DNA from: Streptomyces lushanensis | Lineage (GTDB): Bacteria; Actinomycetota; Actinomycetes; Streptomycetales; Streptomycetaceae | Reading direction: 5' to 3' | Length of the DNA: 33,302 nucleotides | Assembly (NCBI RefSeq): GCF_001700515.1 | Contig: NZ_MAUD01000193.1 | Span: 1 to 33,302 of the forward strand | Shown here: piece after piece, positions 6,777 through 15,404 of the stretch | How positions within the stretch are numbered: the stretch's first letter is position 1 | Layout: each line of letters opens with the position of its first letter | Notes under the pieces: generated by a model | Told to the model about the DNA's origin: nothing | Databases searched by the model: none | What the model saw: only the letters and a program-made list of their open reading frames with translations | Translations under genes and position numbers: made by a program

Positions 6777-8243
6777 GTGAACGACCAACAGTCCGGCTCC
6801 GGCCGCGGCACGGCACCCGGCGTGATCGTCGTGGTGCTGGCGAGCGCCGGAATCGTCGCCGCCCTGATGCAGACCCTGGTGGTCCCCCTGATCGGCGAGC
6901 TGCCGGTGATCCTGCACACCAGCCCCTCCAACGCGTCCTGGGCGGTGATCGCCACCCTGCTGGCGGGAGCCATCTGCACCCCGGTGGTGGGCCGGCTCGG
7001 TGACATGCTCGGCAAGCGGCGCATGCTGCTGATCTGTGTGCTGCCCCTGGTGGCGGGCTCGGTGGCCTGCGCCCTGGCCGACTCACTCGTACCGATGGTG
7101 ATGGGCCGTGCCCTCCAGGGCATGGGCATGGGCATCGTCCCGCTGGGCATCAGCGCCGTCCGTGATGTCGTGCCGACCGAGCGCGTGGGCTCCTCCATCG
7201 CCCTGATCAGCGCCTCCCTGGGGATCGGCGGCGCGCTCGGTCTGCCGATCGCCGCCGCCGTCGCCGAGAACGCGAGCTGGCGCATCCTGTTCTGGGGAGC
7301 GGCCGGCCTCAGCGCGCTGGTCGGCGTGCTGATCTGGCGGTTCGTACCGGACGCCGTGACCACCGGGCGGGGCGGCTTCGACTACGTGGGCGCCGTGGGG
7401 CTGGGCGCGGGGCTGCTGTCCCTGCTGCTGGTCGTCTCCAAGGGCGCCGACTGGGGCTGGACGAGCGGCACCACGCTCGGACTGTCCGCGGCGGGTCTCG
7501 TGCTGCTGCTGCTGTGGGGCCGGTGGGAGCTGCGCGTCAGCGATCCGCTGGTCGATCTGCGGGTCACGGCCAAGCGTCAGGTCCTGCTGACGAACGTCGC
7601 CTCGGTCGTCGTCGGCTTCTCCATGTACGCCCAGTCGCTCATCGTGCCGCAGCTTCTTCAGATGCCCAAGGCCACCGGCTACGGTCTGGGCCAGTCCATG
7701 CTGGCCGCGGGACTGTGGATGGTGCCCGGCGGTCTCTTCATGATGGGTCTCTCGCCGGTGGGCGCGAAGCTCTCGGCGGCCCGTGGCCCCAAGGTCACCC
7801 TGTTCGTCGGCTCCCTGGTCATCGCCGCCGGCTATGCCTCGTCCCTCTTCCTGATGGGCTCGGCCTGGGGACTGATGATCGTCGTCTGCATCGCCTGTGC
7901 GGGCGTCGCGTTCGCCTATGGAGCCATGCCCGCGCTCATCATGTCCGCCGTGCCCCAGTCCGAGACGGCCGCCGCCAACGGCTTCAACTCCCTGACGCGT
8001 GCCGTCGGCAGCTCGGTCTCCGCCGCGGTCGTCGGTGTCGTCCTCGCGCAGATGACCGTCCACATGGGCGGGGTCGAGATTCCCTCGGAGAACGGATTCC
8101 GCACCGGCATGATCATCGGAGGCGTGGTGGCGCTGATCGCGGCGGCCGTCACTCTCGCGATCCCCGGCGGCAAGGCGCGGTCCGTCGACCAGGCTCCCGT
8201 CTCCGCGGGCCCGCAGGAGGTGTCCGGCCTCGCCCGGAGCTGA
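6777..8243 (+). CDS. MFS drug-efflux transporter (DHA2/EmrB-QacA type)
   Basis: The product is 488 aa with many hydrophobic spans, consistent with 14 transmembrane helices. VVGRLGDMLGKRRML is the conserved MFS loop 2-3 motif, and GRALQGMGMGIVPLG followed by GGALGLPIAAAVAE matches antiporter motifs B and C. Proton-driven export of a small hydrophobic compound from the cytoplasm is the family role. I chose GTG 6777 with GAAGGGA ahead of it; a TTG at 6756 is in frame but lacks a site. The divergent MarR gene is the likely regulator. No biosynthetic gene is adjacent, so it is more probably a general resistance pump than a cluster exporter. Confidence 0.88.
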   Translation: MNDQQSGSGRGTAPGVIVVVLASAGIVAALMQTLVVPLIGELPVILHTSPSNASWAVIATLLAGAICTPVVGRLGDMLGKRRMLLICVLPLVAGSVACALADSLVPMVMGRALQGMGMGIVPLGISAVRDVVPTERVGSSIALISASLGIGGALGLPIAAAVAENASWRILFWGAAGLSALVGVLIWRFVPDAVTTGRGGFDYVGAVGLGAGLLSLLLVVSKGADWGWTSGTTLGLSAAGLVLLLLWGRWELRVSDPLVDLRVTAKRQVLLTNVASVVVGFSMYAQSLIVPQLLQMPKATGYGLGQSMLAAGLWMVPGGLFMMGLSPVGAKLSAARGPKVTLFVGSLVIAAGYASSLFLMGSAWGLMIVVCIACAGVAFAYGAMPALIMSAVPQSETAAANGFNSLTRAVGSSVSAAVVGVVLAQMTVHMGGVEIPSENGFRTGMIIGGVVALIAAAVTLAIPGGKARSVDQAPVSAGPQEVSGLARS

Positions 8244-8305
8244 TCCGGCCAGGAGCTGATCCGTACGGGGGCCTTCTTCTTCTCCGCCCGTCACCGCGGT
8301 GGCGC

Positions 8306-8320
8306 GGCACCGGCGGTGCC
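8306..8320. terminator. Short perfect stem-loop between convergent genes
   Basis: GGCACC, GGC, GGTGCC form a perfect 6-bp stem with a 3-base loop, located between the MFS stop (8243) and the end of the converging TetR gene (8331). No T-run follows. In GC-rich actinobacteria such stems often serve as bidirectional terminators. Confidence 0.35.
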
Positions 8321-8330
8321 ACGGCGCGTG

Positions 8331-8963
8331 TCAGCCGTGTACCCGTGGGCGGATTCCGCCGGTGAGGAGCAGGAGCAGCAGCCGATCGGTCTCGGCCGCG
8401 CTGTCGCTGTGCTCCTGCGTGGCCAGCGAGACGCCGTTGACCACGGTCAGCAGATCCTTGACGGACACGGCGGGGCTGATCGCGCCCGCCTCGACGGCGC
8501 GTCGCAGCAGCGGATCACCCGCCTCGGTGAGCATCGCGAGGCAGTTCTCCGGGCCGGTCCGCCCGCTGTGCCGGCCCGCGTGGACCAGCGAGGCGGCCAG
8601 ACCGCGGGCGGACGCGGCGTGTTCGCCGACCGCCCGCAGCCAGTCCATGAGCGCGGTCCCGGGATCGGCGTCCCGGGCCGGCTCGCGGGCCCGGTCGCAG
8701 AGGGCCTCCACCCGGCCGCGGAAGACCGCCTCCAGCAGGGAACAGCGGCTGGGGAAATGACGGTGCAGCGTGGCGGAGCCGACCTGGGCCTTGCGGGCGA
8801 TCTCCTCCAGCGAGGCATCCACTCCGTGCTCGGCCACCTCGGCCTCGGCCGCGGCGAGGATGCGCTCGTAGTTGCGCCGGGCGTCCGCGCGCATCGCGCG
8901 TCCGGGCGCCTTCGTCGCTGCTCCGTCCATGGAGGCTCTGGACCCTTTGGGCGGGGTGGACAC
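8331..8963 (-). CDS. TetR-family transcriptional regulator
   Basis: The product is 210 aa. The N-terminal HTH is clear: ILAAAEAEVAEHGVDASLEEIARKAQVGSATLHRHF, with the TLHRHFPSR recognition-helix end usual for TetR proteins. The C-terminal half is a variable ligand-binding domain. The GTG start has GGAGGGAA 6 bases upstream. It is divergent from the acyltransferase gene at 9115, with 150 bp between them, so autoregulation and control of that neighbour are plausible. The inducer is unknown. Confidence 0.88.
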   Translation of the reverse strand: MSTPPKGSRASMDGAATKAPGRAMRADARRNYERILAAAEAEVAEHGVDASLEEIARKAQVGSATLHRHFPSRCSLLEAVFRGRVEALCDRAREPARDADPGTALMDWLRAVGEHAASARGLAASLVHAGRHSGRTGPENCLAMLTEAGDPLLRRAVEAGAISPAVSVKDLLTVVNGVSLATQEHSDSAAETDRLLLLLLTGGIRPRVHG

Positions 8964-9114
8964 GGCATTCCCTCCGGCCTGCTGAGTGGGGCGGCCCTCC
9001 GTACGTTACCCGTCCGCAGACCGAGGGCCTTTCCCTGAGTACGCGTACTCACGCCGCCCGGACGGTACCGGGCGACGATGAGGTCCCGAACCCAGCGCCA
9101 CCGGAAGGCCGTTC

Positions 9115-9783
9115 ATGCTGAGCCGTATCGCCGGCGCCGTCGTCCCGTTCTTCGGGCAGCTGACGGTCACGACCGACACCGACGCCGAACTGCGGCCCGG
9201 CAGCATCATCGCCGCGAACCACACCTCGCTCAGTGATCCGGCGGTCGTGCTCGCCGCCCTGCGCCGCCTTGGCGTGGAGCCCGTCGTCCTGGCCGCCGCC
9301 GGACTGTGGCGGATCCCGCTGCTCGCCGCGGCACTCACCCGGGACGGCCATGTGCCGGTGCGGCGCGGTGATCCGCGGGCCGCCCACGCGCTGGAGGGCG
9401 CCATGGACGCGCTGGCCACCGGCCGTCTCGTGCTGCTCTACGGCGAGGGCGGCCTCCCGCGGCGCAAGGACGCCGGCGAGGCCGCGCCCCGGCCCTTCCG
9501 CAGCGGTATCGCCCGGCTGGCGCGGGCCACCGGCGCGCCGGTCGTCCCGCTCGGCCAGGCCGGCGCGCGCCGGCTCGTCTCCGGGGGCCCTACGAAGCAG
9601 CTCGCGGGCCTGGTCACCGCTCCGCTGCGCCGCCCGGACCTGCATGTCCACATCGGTGCCCCGGTGCGGCCGACCGGTGAGCGGACCGCCGCCACGGCCT
9701 GTGTCCACCGCGCGGTCGCCGCCGCCTGGCGCACGGCGGCGGCCCGTATCGGCGAACCCGCCACCCCCGCCGCGCAGGCGTAG
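9115..9783 (+). CDS. PlsC-like lysophospholipid acyltransferase family protein
   Basis: The product is 222 aa. NHTSLSDP near residues 35-42 is the H-x4-D catalytic motif (His36, Asp41) of glycerolipid acyltransferases. Downstream, LLYGEGG replaces the usual EGT block, PFRSG is the block that contacts the phosphate, and APVVPLG is the fourth motif. Members transfer acyl groups from acyl-CoA or acyl-ACP to lysophospholipid or related alcohols at the inner membrane. There is no long N-terminal membrane anchor, only a short hydrophobic start. The exact acceptor cannot be told. A TetR regulator is divergent upstream. Confidence 0.85.
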   Translation: MLSRIAGAVVPFFGQLTVTTDTDAELRPGSIIAANHTSLSDPAVVLAALRRLGVEPVVLAAAGLWRIPLLAAALTRDGHVPVRRGDPRAAHALEGAMDALATGRLVLLYGEGGLPRRKDAGEAAPRPFRSGIARLARATGAPVVPLGQAGARRLVSGGPTKQLAGLVTAPLRRPDLHVHIGAPVRPTGERTAATACVHRAVAAAWRTAAARIGEPATPAAQA

Positions 9784-9849
9784 GCCCGCGCAGACTCAGC
9801 GGACTCAAGGGCAGACGCCGGACATGCCGGACGTCCTTCACCGTCAGAC

Positions 9850-11658
9850 TCACAGACGCTGGACCGCGGCGGTCGCGAGCTCGGTGGCGAACTTGCGGAG
9901 TTCGGCCTGGGAGGGATCTCCGCCGACGGTGAGGTTCAGCGTCTCGATCGCGGGGTCGCCGTTCTGGTCGCCGTAGGAGCGGTGGACCACTCTGACCAGA
10001 CAGGTGTCCGTGCCCTCCGCGCGGGGCTGAACGATCGCCTGACGGCCGCCGATCCGGGTGATGGAGCCGTCGTCCGAGGTCAGTGGCCGGCCACGGTCGA
10101 ACCGGAGCTCGACCCAGAGAGGACCGGTCGTGCTGCTCCATTCGCACTCCCAGTTCCCGAAGCCGACGTCCGGCTCCTGCGCGTCGATCCCGGGGATGAT
10201 GCCGAGCTTTCTCGCAGAGAGGAGGGCGCACGCGTCGTGCCGCCCCAGCGAGGCCGCCGGCAGTGCCGGTGAACGCCGGCCGACGCCGTCGCGGTTGAAG
10301 ATCCTGATCGCGCTGTCGGCCGCGGTCCCCGCGATGTCGCACAGGCGCGCCGTGCCTTCGTCCCGCTTGGCGGTGATCGTGATCGCCACGCCTTTGTCGG
10401 CGGCCGGCAGCAGCGTGCGCCCGCAGGCGCCGGTCTCCTCGGATCCGTCCACCACGTCGAGCGCGCCCTCGGTCCGCCTCGGCCCCGACAGCCCGGGAGC
10501 GCCGGCCTTGTCGAAGTCGACCACCACATCGACGGGCTCGCCGTCGCCCGTGTCCACCAGAACGTCACATCTGTCCCAATTGCCGTAGCCGCGGTCGAGC
10601 CGCGCCGTGCCGAACCGGGTGAGTGCGTCAGGGTCGGTCAGGGAGCAGGGATCGGCCGTACGGTGATCACCGATGCCCGGTGGCTCCTTCTGCGCGTCGC
10701 CGAAGTGCGGGACGACCGGGACGGCGAGGCCCGCCATCACGGCGGCGGCTGCCACGAACCGGCCCCGCGGGCGCCTGAGGAACCTCCTGGACACCGGCCA
10801 CGCGCGGGACCGGATCCAGCCCGTGGACGATTCACGCACCGGCGCTCGGGGCACCGGAGCTTCGGGCGTCTCCGGCGGGCGGGCGCCCGGTATGGACTCG
10901 TCGGGACCGCCGTCACGGTCGCCCCACGGACCGCGGTTGCGGGCCAGCGCGATGCGGTGCCCCTCGTCGCCCGCGAACTGCCGAGGGACCGGCCGCTTCT
11001 TCCGCGCCAGCTCCCCTCGGATGTGCCGGAAGAGGACATCCATCCTCAGCAGCGCCGGGGCACCGGCGATTCCTCTGTCGAGTGCCGTGACCAGCTCACC
11101 GGTGAAAGCGGTGAAGTGTTCGTCCCGCGGAGCCAGCGCCAGTCTGGTCGCGGCGGTCGCCGTCATGACGTACGTGCCTTCCACCGCGGCGGCCTCGTCG
11201 GGAAGCCCGCCCGGCGCGCCCATGTGCTCGGCGAGCGCGCTTCCGCTGTAGCAGCAGTCCAGGATCACCACCCGGCCGGCCGCGGTGCACGTGTACGTCA
11301 GTTCGCGGCGGAGCCGCTTGTAGTCGACGGCCCTGTAGAGCTGTTCGTGATGCGCGTCCGGCAGGGCCAGATGCAAGGTGGTGTCCGCCGCCAGCAGCCC
11401 GTGCCCCGCGAAGTAGACGACGAGCGCGTCCTCGGCCTCCACCGCGGCCCGGTGCACGGCGTCGAGGACCTCGTCGGTCGACGAGGGATTGCGCAGCACC
11501 GCGCAGTGCTCCGGGGGCAGCCCCCACACGGTGCTGTCCGTGAACAGTTCGGCGAGTCTGTCGAGGTTGTTGCTCACCGTCGGCAGGCCGTGCAGGACCT
11601 TGTACCGGTCGACGCCGATCAGCACCGCGCGGGACCGCGCGGGATCGGGCAGGCGCAT
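9850..11658 (-). CDS. Membrane-anchored caspase-like (metacaspase) protein with duplicated C-terminal module
   Basis: The product is 602 aa. The N-terminal 240 residues are a caspase-family p20-like domain: RAVLIGVDRYK, then VYFAGHG with catalytic His86, and VILDCCYSG with Cys135/Cys136, one of which is the nucleophile. A Pro/Gly-rich linker leads to one transmembrane segment (about 301-319), which would leave the protease inside and the rest outside the cell. The outer part contains two related modules (about 338-455 and 477-602), each with an early Cys, a GNW-x-C type motif and a later Cys. They recall DUF3558-like lipoprotein domains. The start has GGAGG 6 bases upstream; 111 upstream in-frame residues are rejected. 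The protein is likely a stress or signalling protease; target unknown. Confidence 0.8.
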   Translation of the reverse strand: MRLPDPARSRAVLIGVDRYKVLHGLPTVSNNLDRLAELFTDSTVWGLPPEHCAVLRNPSSTDEVLDAVHRAAVEAEDALVVYFAGHGLLAADTTLHLALPDAHHEQLYRAVDYKRLRRELTYTCTAAGRVVILDCCYSGSALAEHMGAPGGLPDEAAAVEGTYVMTATAATRLALAPRDEHFTAFTGELVTALDRGIAGAPALLRMDVLFRHIRGELARKKRPVPRQFAGDEGHRIALARNRGPWGDRDGGPDESIPGARPPETPEAPVPRAPVRESSTGWIRSRAWPVSRRFLRRPRGRFVAAAAVMAGLAVPVVPHFGDAQKEPPGIGDHRTADPCSLTDPDALTRFGTARLDRGYGNWDRCDVLVDTGDGEPVDVVVDFDKAGAPGLSGPRRTEGALDVVDGSEETGACGRTLLPAADKGVAITITAKRDEGTARLCDIAGTAADSAIRIFNRDGVGRRSPALPAASLGRHDACALLSARKLGIIPGIDAQEPDVGFGNWECEWSSTTGPLWVELRFDRGRPLTSDDGSITRIGGRQAIVQPRAEGTDTCLVRVVHRSYGDQNGDPAIETLNLTVGGDPSQAELRKFATELATAAVQRL

Positions 11659-12005
11659 CAGCGGCCTCCGACGGCGATCGGTACCGAGACGCTGATCCGG
11701 ATCCGCATGGCTTCCCCCGTCATCCATGTCGTCGTACGAGTGACCGAACTGCCCGGCCGACCTTCCTGCAAATGAAGAACGAGCCGGGATCACACACGAC
11801 ACGCCCGTCCCGGGAGATGCCGGCCCGGGCGGCCGGTGTGGCCTCGGCACCGGTGCCGTTCCCGGCGGGCCGCAGGCGCGGACCTGTCCGCGGTGCTCCC
11901 ACCACCGGACGGAGCCGCTGTTAGGGCGTCGGCACACCTCTGCGCGGCGCCTCCGTTCGGACAGTGTGGAGCCGGACCTCATTCTCAGCACCGGAAAGGG
12001 AGACA
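11659..12005. promoter_or_regulatory. Divergent promoter region with 14-bp palindrome
   Basis: This 347-bp region separates two divergently transcribed genes. It contains the perfect palindrome CGGCACCGGTGCCG (11845-11858), a candidate operator. An upstream frame of the caspase-like gene stays open through much of it, but the codon quality is poor and a good ribosome binding site marks the internal start. No clear promoter hexamers were found. Confidence 0.35.
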
Positions 12006-13253
12006 GTGACCGTGTCGTTCGATGAGGGTGCGGCGGCCGTACGTGATGTGGCCGGCGACCGGTGGCGGATGGCGGTCGAGGAGCCGGGGGACCTGCGGGA
12101 GGCGGCGACCAGGGAGCTGGCGGACGTGCTGTTCGCGTCCTTCCCGAGAAGGGATCAGCGGCGCAAGGGCGAGCTGTATCTGCTCGGGTCGCTCAACACC
12201 CCAGGCCGCAAGTCCATCCGTAACATAGCCGCGCACATGGGCGGTTCGGCCGCCGAACAGAGCATGCACCATTTCATCAGCAGCTCCACCTGGGACTGGA
12301 AACCCGTCCGGGAGGCGCTGGCGGGCTATCTCTCACGGCTCGGCCCGCCGCAGGCCTGGGTGGTGCACCCCATGCCGATTCCCAAGGCGGGCGATCTGTC
12401 GGTCGGTGTGGACCAGGTCCTCGACCCCTGTCTGGGAACCTTCCGAGGACAGCGGGCCTTTGGCGTGTGGTACGTCTCGGACTCCCTCAACACCCCGGTG
12501 AACTGGCGGTTGTTCCTGCCGAGCTTATGGCTCCAGGACGAGGCACGGCGCCGGCAGGCCGAGATCCCGGACGGCGCGGACGAGGAGACGCTGGAGGAGT
12601 GCGCGGTCGAGGCGGTGCTGGACGTCCTGGGCTCCTGGAAGGTGCCGTCGCGCCCCGTGGTGCTGAACACGCACATCGGCCATGTCGCCACCACCATGGG
12701 CAGGTTCACCCGGGCCGGGATCCCGGTGATCGCCCGGGTCGGTGAGACGGCCGGGTTCGTCGTCCACGACCCGGCGCTCCCCGGTCACGCGGGCGGCCGG
12801 CTCACCGCCCAGCAGATCGCCGTGGCGGCCCGGGGGCTGCGCCGGCGGGTGGGCCTGACGGAGCGCTCGGGCGTGGCCGCCGGATCCCCGGGGACGCTGG
12901 CGGTGGCCCTGTCCGTGGAGGCGGCGGGCCGGCGCAGGGCCGGTGCGTACGAGGAGGGCGGCGAACTGGTGCTGCTCGCCGCGTGGCACGGCAGCCGCAG
13001 TGTGCCGGACGCCCTGTGGGTGACCAATATGACGTCGATGTCGACCGGCGCCCTGCTGCGGATGGCCGGGCTGGGCGCCAGGTCCTGCCGTGATCTCGCC
13101 GCGAGCGGCGCGGAGATGGGGCTCAGGGACTTCAAGAGCCGTTCGTTCAACGGCTGGCACCGGCACATCACGCTCGCCTCGGCCGCCCACGCCGTGTCGG
13201 CCCTGATCGACGCGTCCACCCGGCCGTCCGACTACGCGCACCGGTCGGCCTGA
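12006..13253 (+). CDS. IS701-related protein with lost catalytic acids (domesticated transposase-like)
   Basis: The product is 415 aa. Family features are strong: RRDQRRKGELYLLGSL, a WVV-x7-PK block, NWRLFLP, and near the C-terminus SFNGWHRHITLASAAHA. The blocks that hold the DDE acids in real IS701 transposases are changed. The usual WVVDDTGFPK reads WVVHPMPIPK, and the VVADAGYG-like block reads VVLNTHIGH. At the third block the YRELK-like stretch reads CRDLA. Cleavage activity is therefore unlikely. GTG 12006 and GTG 12012 are both possible after GGAAAGGGAGA. A rare TTA leucine codon sits at 12525-12527, suggesting bldA control. The 3' end overlaps the converging GAF regulator by 22 bp. No flanking inverted repeats were recognised. 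The family often appears beside biosynthetic clusters (from memory), where its role is unknown. Confidence 0.7.
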   Translation: MTVSFDEGAAAVRDVAGDRWRMAVEEPGDLREAATRELADVLFASFPRRDQRRKGELYLLGSLNTPGRKSIRNIAAHMGGSAAEQSMHHFISSSTWDWKPVREALAGYLSRLGPPQAWVVHPMPIPKAGDLSVGVDQVLDPCLGTFRGQRAFGVWYVSDSLNTPVNWRLFLPSLWLQDEARRRQAEIPDGADEETLEECAVEAVLDVLGSWKVPSRPVVLNTHIGHVATTMGRFTRAGIPVIARVGETAGFVVHDPALPGHAGGRLTAQQIAVAARGLRRRVGLTERSGVAAGSPGTLAVALSVEAAGRRRAGAYEEGGELVLLAAWHGSRSVPDALWVTNMTSMSTGALLRMAGLGARSCRDLAASGAEMGLRDFKSRSFNGWHRHITLASAAHAVSALIDASTRPSDYAHRSA

Positions 13254-15184
13254 GCCGGCCGGGACGGTGAGGTGCTGGGCCGGTAGACGCTGTGACGGGC
13301 CCGCTGGAGACGCAGCGCGAGCTGGATCTCCAGCGCGGTCGCGGGCTGCTGCCAGTCCGGACCGAGCAGTTCGGTGACCCGCTCCAGCCGACGGGCGACG
13401 GTGTTGGTGTGCACATGGAGATCCTGCGCGGCATGGGTCGGGCTGCCGCCGGACGCGAAATAGGCGTCCAGGGTGTGCAGCAGATCCGTGGAGCGCTGCG
13501 CGTCGTACTCGATGACCGGCCCGACGGCCGAGGTGATGAAGGCGTCGACATCGTGGTCGTCGGAGAGCAGCAGACCGAGGAAGCCCAGATCCCCGGCGGC
13601 TGCCGCGCCGCCGACGCCGCCCAGCGCGACCAGTGTGTCGAGACAGCGGAGGGCCTCCTGATAGGCCTTGCCGACCGACGCCAGATTCCGTACCGGGCCC
13701 GCCGCGCCCGCCGAGACGGCGTGACCGAGCAGCGGGGACAGCTCGTCGGCCGCCGCCTTGGCGGCGGCCGACGGGTCCGAGCCGGGCAGGAACAGCACCA
13801 CGCACTCGCCGCGCAGCGTCTTGAGCCCGGAGAGCCGGTAGGCGTAGGAGGAGGCCCAGATGGCGGCCTCGCCCTGTTTGCCGCCCTCGGGCCGCAGGGT
13901 GACCACCACATGCGGCGCGGTGGGATCGAGCCCGAGCCGGCGGGCCCGCTCGGCGAGATGGCGCGGCGGCTGGAGGGCGCCGGACAGCAGGTCGTTGAGG
14001 TACTCGTCACGGGCGGGACCGGCCGCAGCCGCGAGATTGTGCCGCAGGAGCAGGGCCATCGCGGCGGTCTGGGCGGTGAAGTAAAGCAGCCGCCGTCCCT
14101 CGTCGCTCAGCGGTCCCGGACTCCTGCAGATCAGCACTCCTGGTCCCTCCACCCCGGTGGTGACATGGGCCGCCCAGAGATTCTCGGCCAGCTCGACCAC
14201 GGAGGTGGAGGCGTGGGAGCCCACCATGGCCCCGACCAGGGTGGCCGTGTCGACGTCCGGGACCTCGCCGGTACAGGCCAGCACCTGCCCGTGCGCGTTG
14301 CGCACCATGAGATCGGCGCCCAGCGAGGTCGCCGCCAGCCGGATGATGTCGTACAGATCGGCTCCCTCCAGGCACATGCCGGAGAGCGACGCCTGGACGC
14401 CGGCCAGCGAACGGCTCTCGGAAAGGGCCGCGTTGACACGGGAGTTCTCCGCCCGCTCCCGGTCCAGCTCCGCCCGTACCCGGTCCATACGGCGGGTCGC
14501 GTCGATGACCGAGGCGGACAGATCGGCCAGCGAGCGCAGCAGACTGACCTCGTCCGGCGAGAAGTGCCGGACCGCCCTGCACGCGCCGTACAGCGCTCCC
14601 ACGGTCCGGCCGTCATAGGTCATCGGCACCGCCAGGATCGCGTGCAGGCCCTCGGAGCCCACCACCTCGTCGATGGCGTCCGAGTGCGGGAACCGGTCGT
14701 CGGCGAGATAGTCGGGCGTCCAGAACGGCGCGCCCCGCTCCTGGGCCATGTCCCCCAGCCCCTGCCCCGGGCCCATCTCCAGCCCCACGTTGAGGTCCGT
14801 GGTGTCTCCGTCGGACTTGTGGACATAACTGCCGCCGTCCGGCAGCCGGAGGCTGACATATGCCATGTCGAAGTCGAGCAGCCGTCTGGCGTGCCGGGTG
14901 ACCACACTGAGCCGGCCGTCCAGTGCCTCCTGGAAGGTCATGTCCTGGAGGACGTCGACCAGCGCGGCCAGTCCGGACTGGCGCCGGCGGCGCTGCTCGG
15001 TCCTGGTCCTGATGTCCAGCGCGAGACGGACCGCGCGTTCGAGATGGGGCAGCCGGGCATCGTCGGGGGAGCGCTCCCGTGTCTCCCGCAGCAGGTCCTC
15101 GAAGCTTCTGGTGGGCGCCTCGTCGGCCAGTAGTTCCAGGATCGCCAGCACCTGAGAACCGGCGCTCGTGTCCTCGGAGTTCAT
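13232..15184 (-). CDS. GAF-domain, PucR/CdaR-type transcriptional regulator
   Basis: The product is 650 aa. An N-terminal helical stretch is followed by a GAF sensor domain (about 75-240) with HARRLLDFDMAYVSLRLPD, PHSDAIDEVVGSEGLHAILAVP and VGALYGA motifs. A second sensory region (about 265-400) precedes the C-terminal PucR-type DNA-binding domain. Its helix-turn-helix is in AAQDLHVHTNTVARRLERV near residue 595, followed by LALRLQRARH. Such proteins activate or repress neighbouring catabolic or biosynthetic genes on binding a small molecule. The ATG has GAGGGGGAA ahead. It is divergent from the methyltransferase/pabAB/phzG-like genes with a 220-bp gap, making it the likely local regulator of that set. 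Confidence 0.85.
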   Translation of the reverse strand: MNSEDTSAGSQVLAILELLADEAPTRSFEDLLRETRERSPDDARLPHLERAVRLALDIRTRTEQRRRRQSGLAALVDVLQDMTFQEALDGRLSVVTRHARRLLDFDMAYVSLRLPDGGSYVHKSDGDTTDLNVGLEMGPGQGLGDMAQERGAPFWTPDYLADDRFPHSDAIDEVVGSEGLHAILAVPMTYDGRTVGALYGACRAVRHFSPDEVSLLRSLADLSASVIDATRRMDRVRAELDRERAENSRVNAALSESRSLAGVQASLSGMCLEGADLYDIIRLAATSLGADLMVRNAHGQVLACTGEVPDVDTATLVGAMVGSHASTSVVELAENLWAAHVTTGVEGPGVLICRSPGPLSDEGRRLLYFTAQTAAMALLLRHNLAAAAGPARDEYLNDLLSGALQPPRHLAERARRLGLDPTAPHVVVTLRPEGGKQGEAAIWASSYAYRLSGLKTLRGECVVLFLPGSDPSAAAKAAADELSPLLGHAVSAGAAGPVRNLASVGKAYQEALRCLDTLVALGGVGGAAAAGDLGFLGLLLSDDHDVDAFITSAVGPVIEYDAQRSTDLLHTLDAYFASGGSPTHAAQDLHVHTNTVARRLERVTELLGPDWQQPATALEIQLALRLQRARHSVYRPSTSPSRPAQADRCA

Positions 15185-15404
15185 CCGTTCCCCCTCGGCC
15201 CGCCAAGATCATCAGACGGACTTTAGTTATGTGCATTACCCGGGTCAAGCCGCGCCTTCCCGACCGGGATTCGACATGGTGCTCCGACCACCATATGGCC
15301 GGTCGCCGCTGTCGCGGCGCGACCTTCCGGCCACCACGGCACTCGGAAATGATCACGGCTGGGCATCGCGGCGAGTGAAGTCCGCGGGATTACCAGGGGT
15401 GGGG

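Noticed and set aside
12006..13253. Active IS701 insertion sequence
   Set aside because: The first two catalytic acids are replaced and no terminal inverted repeats or target duplications were recognised.
13292..15133. 613-codon forward frame opposite the GAF/PucR regulator
   Set aside because: Shadow frame; no recognisable fold and no ribosome binding site.
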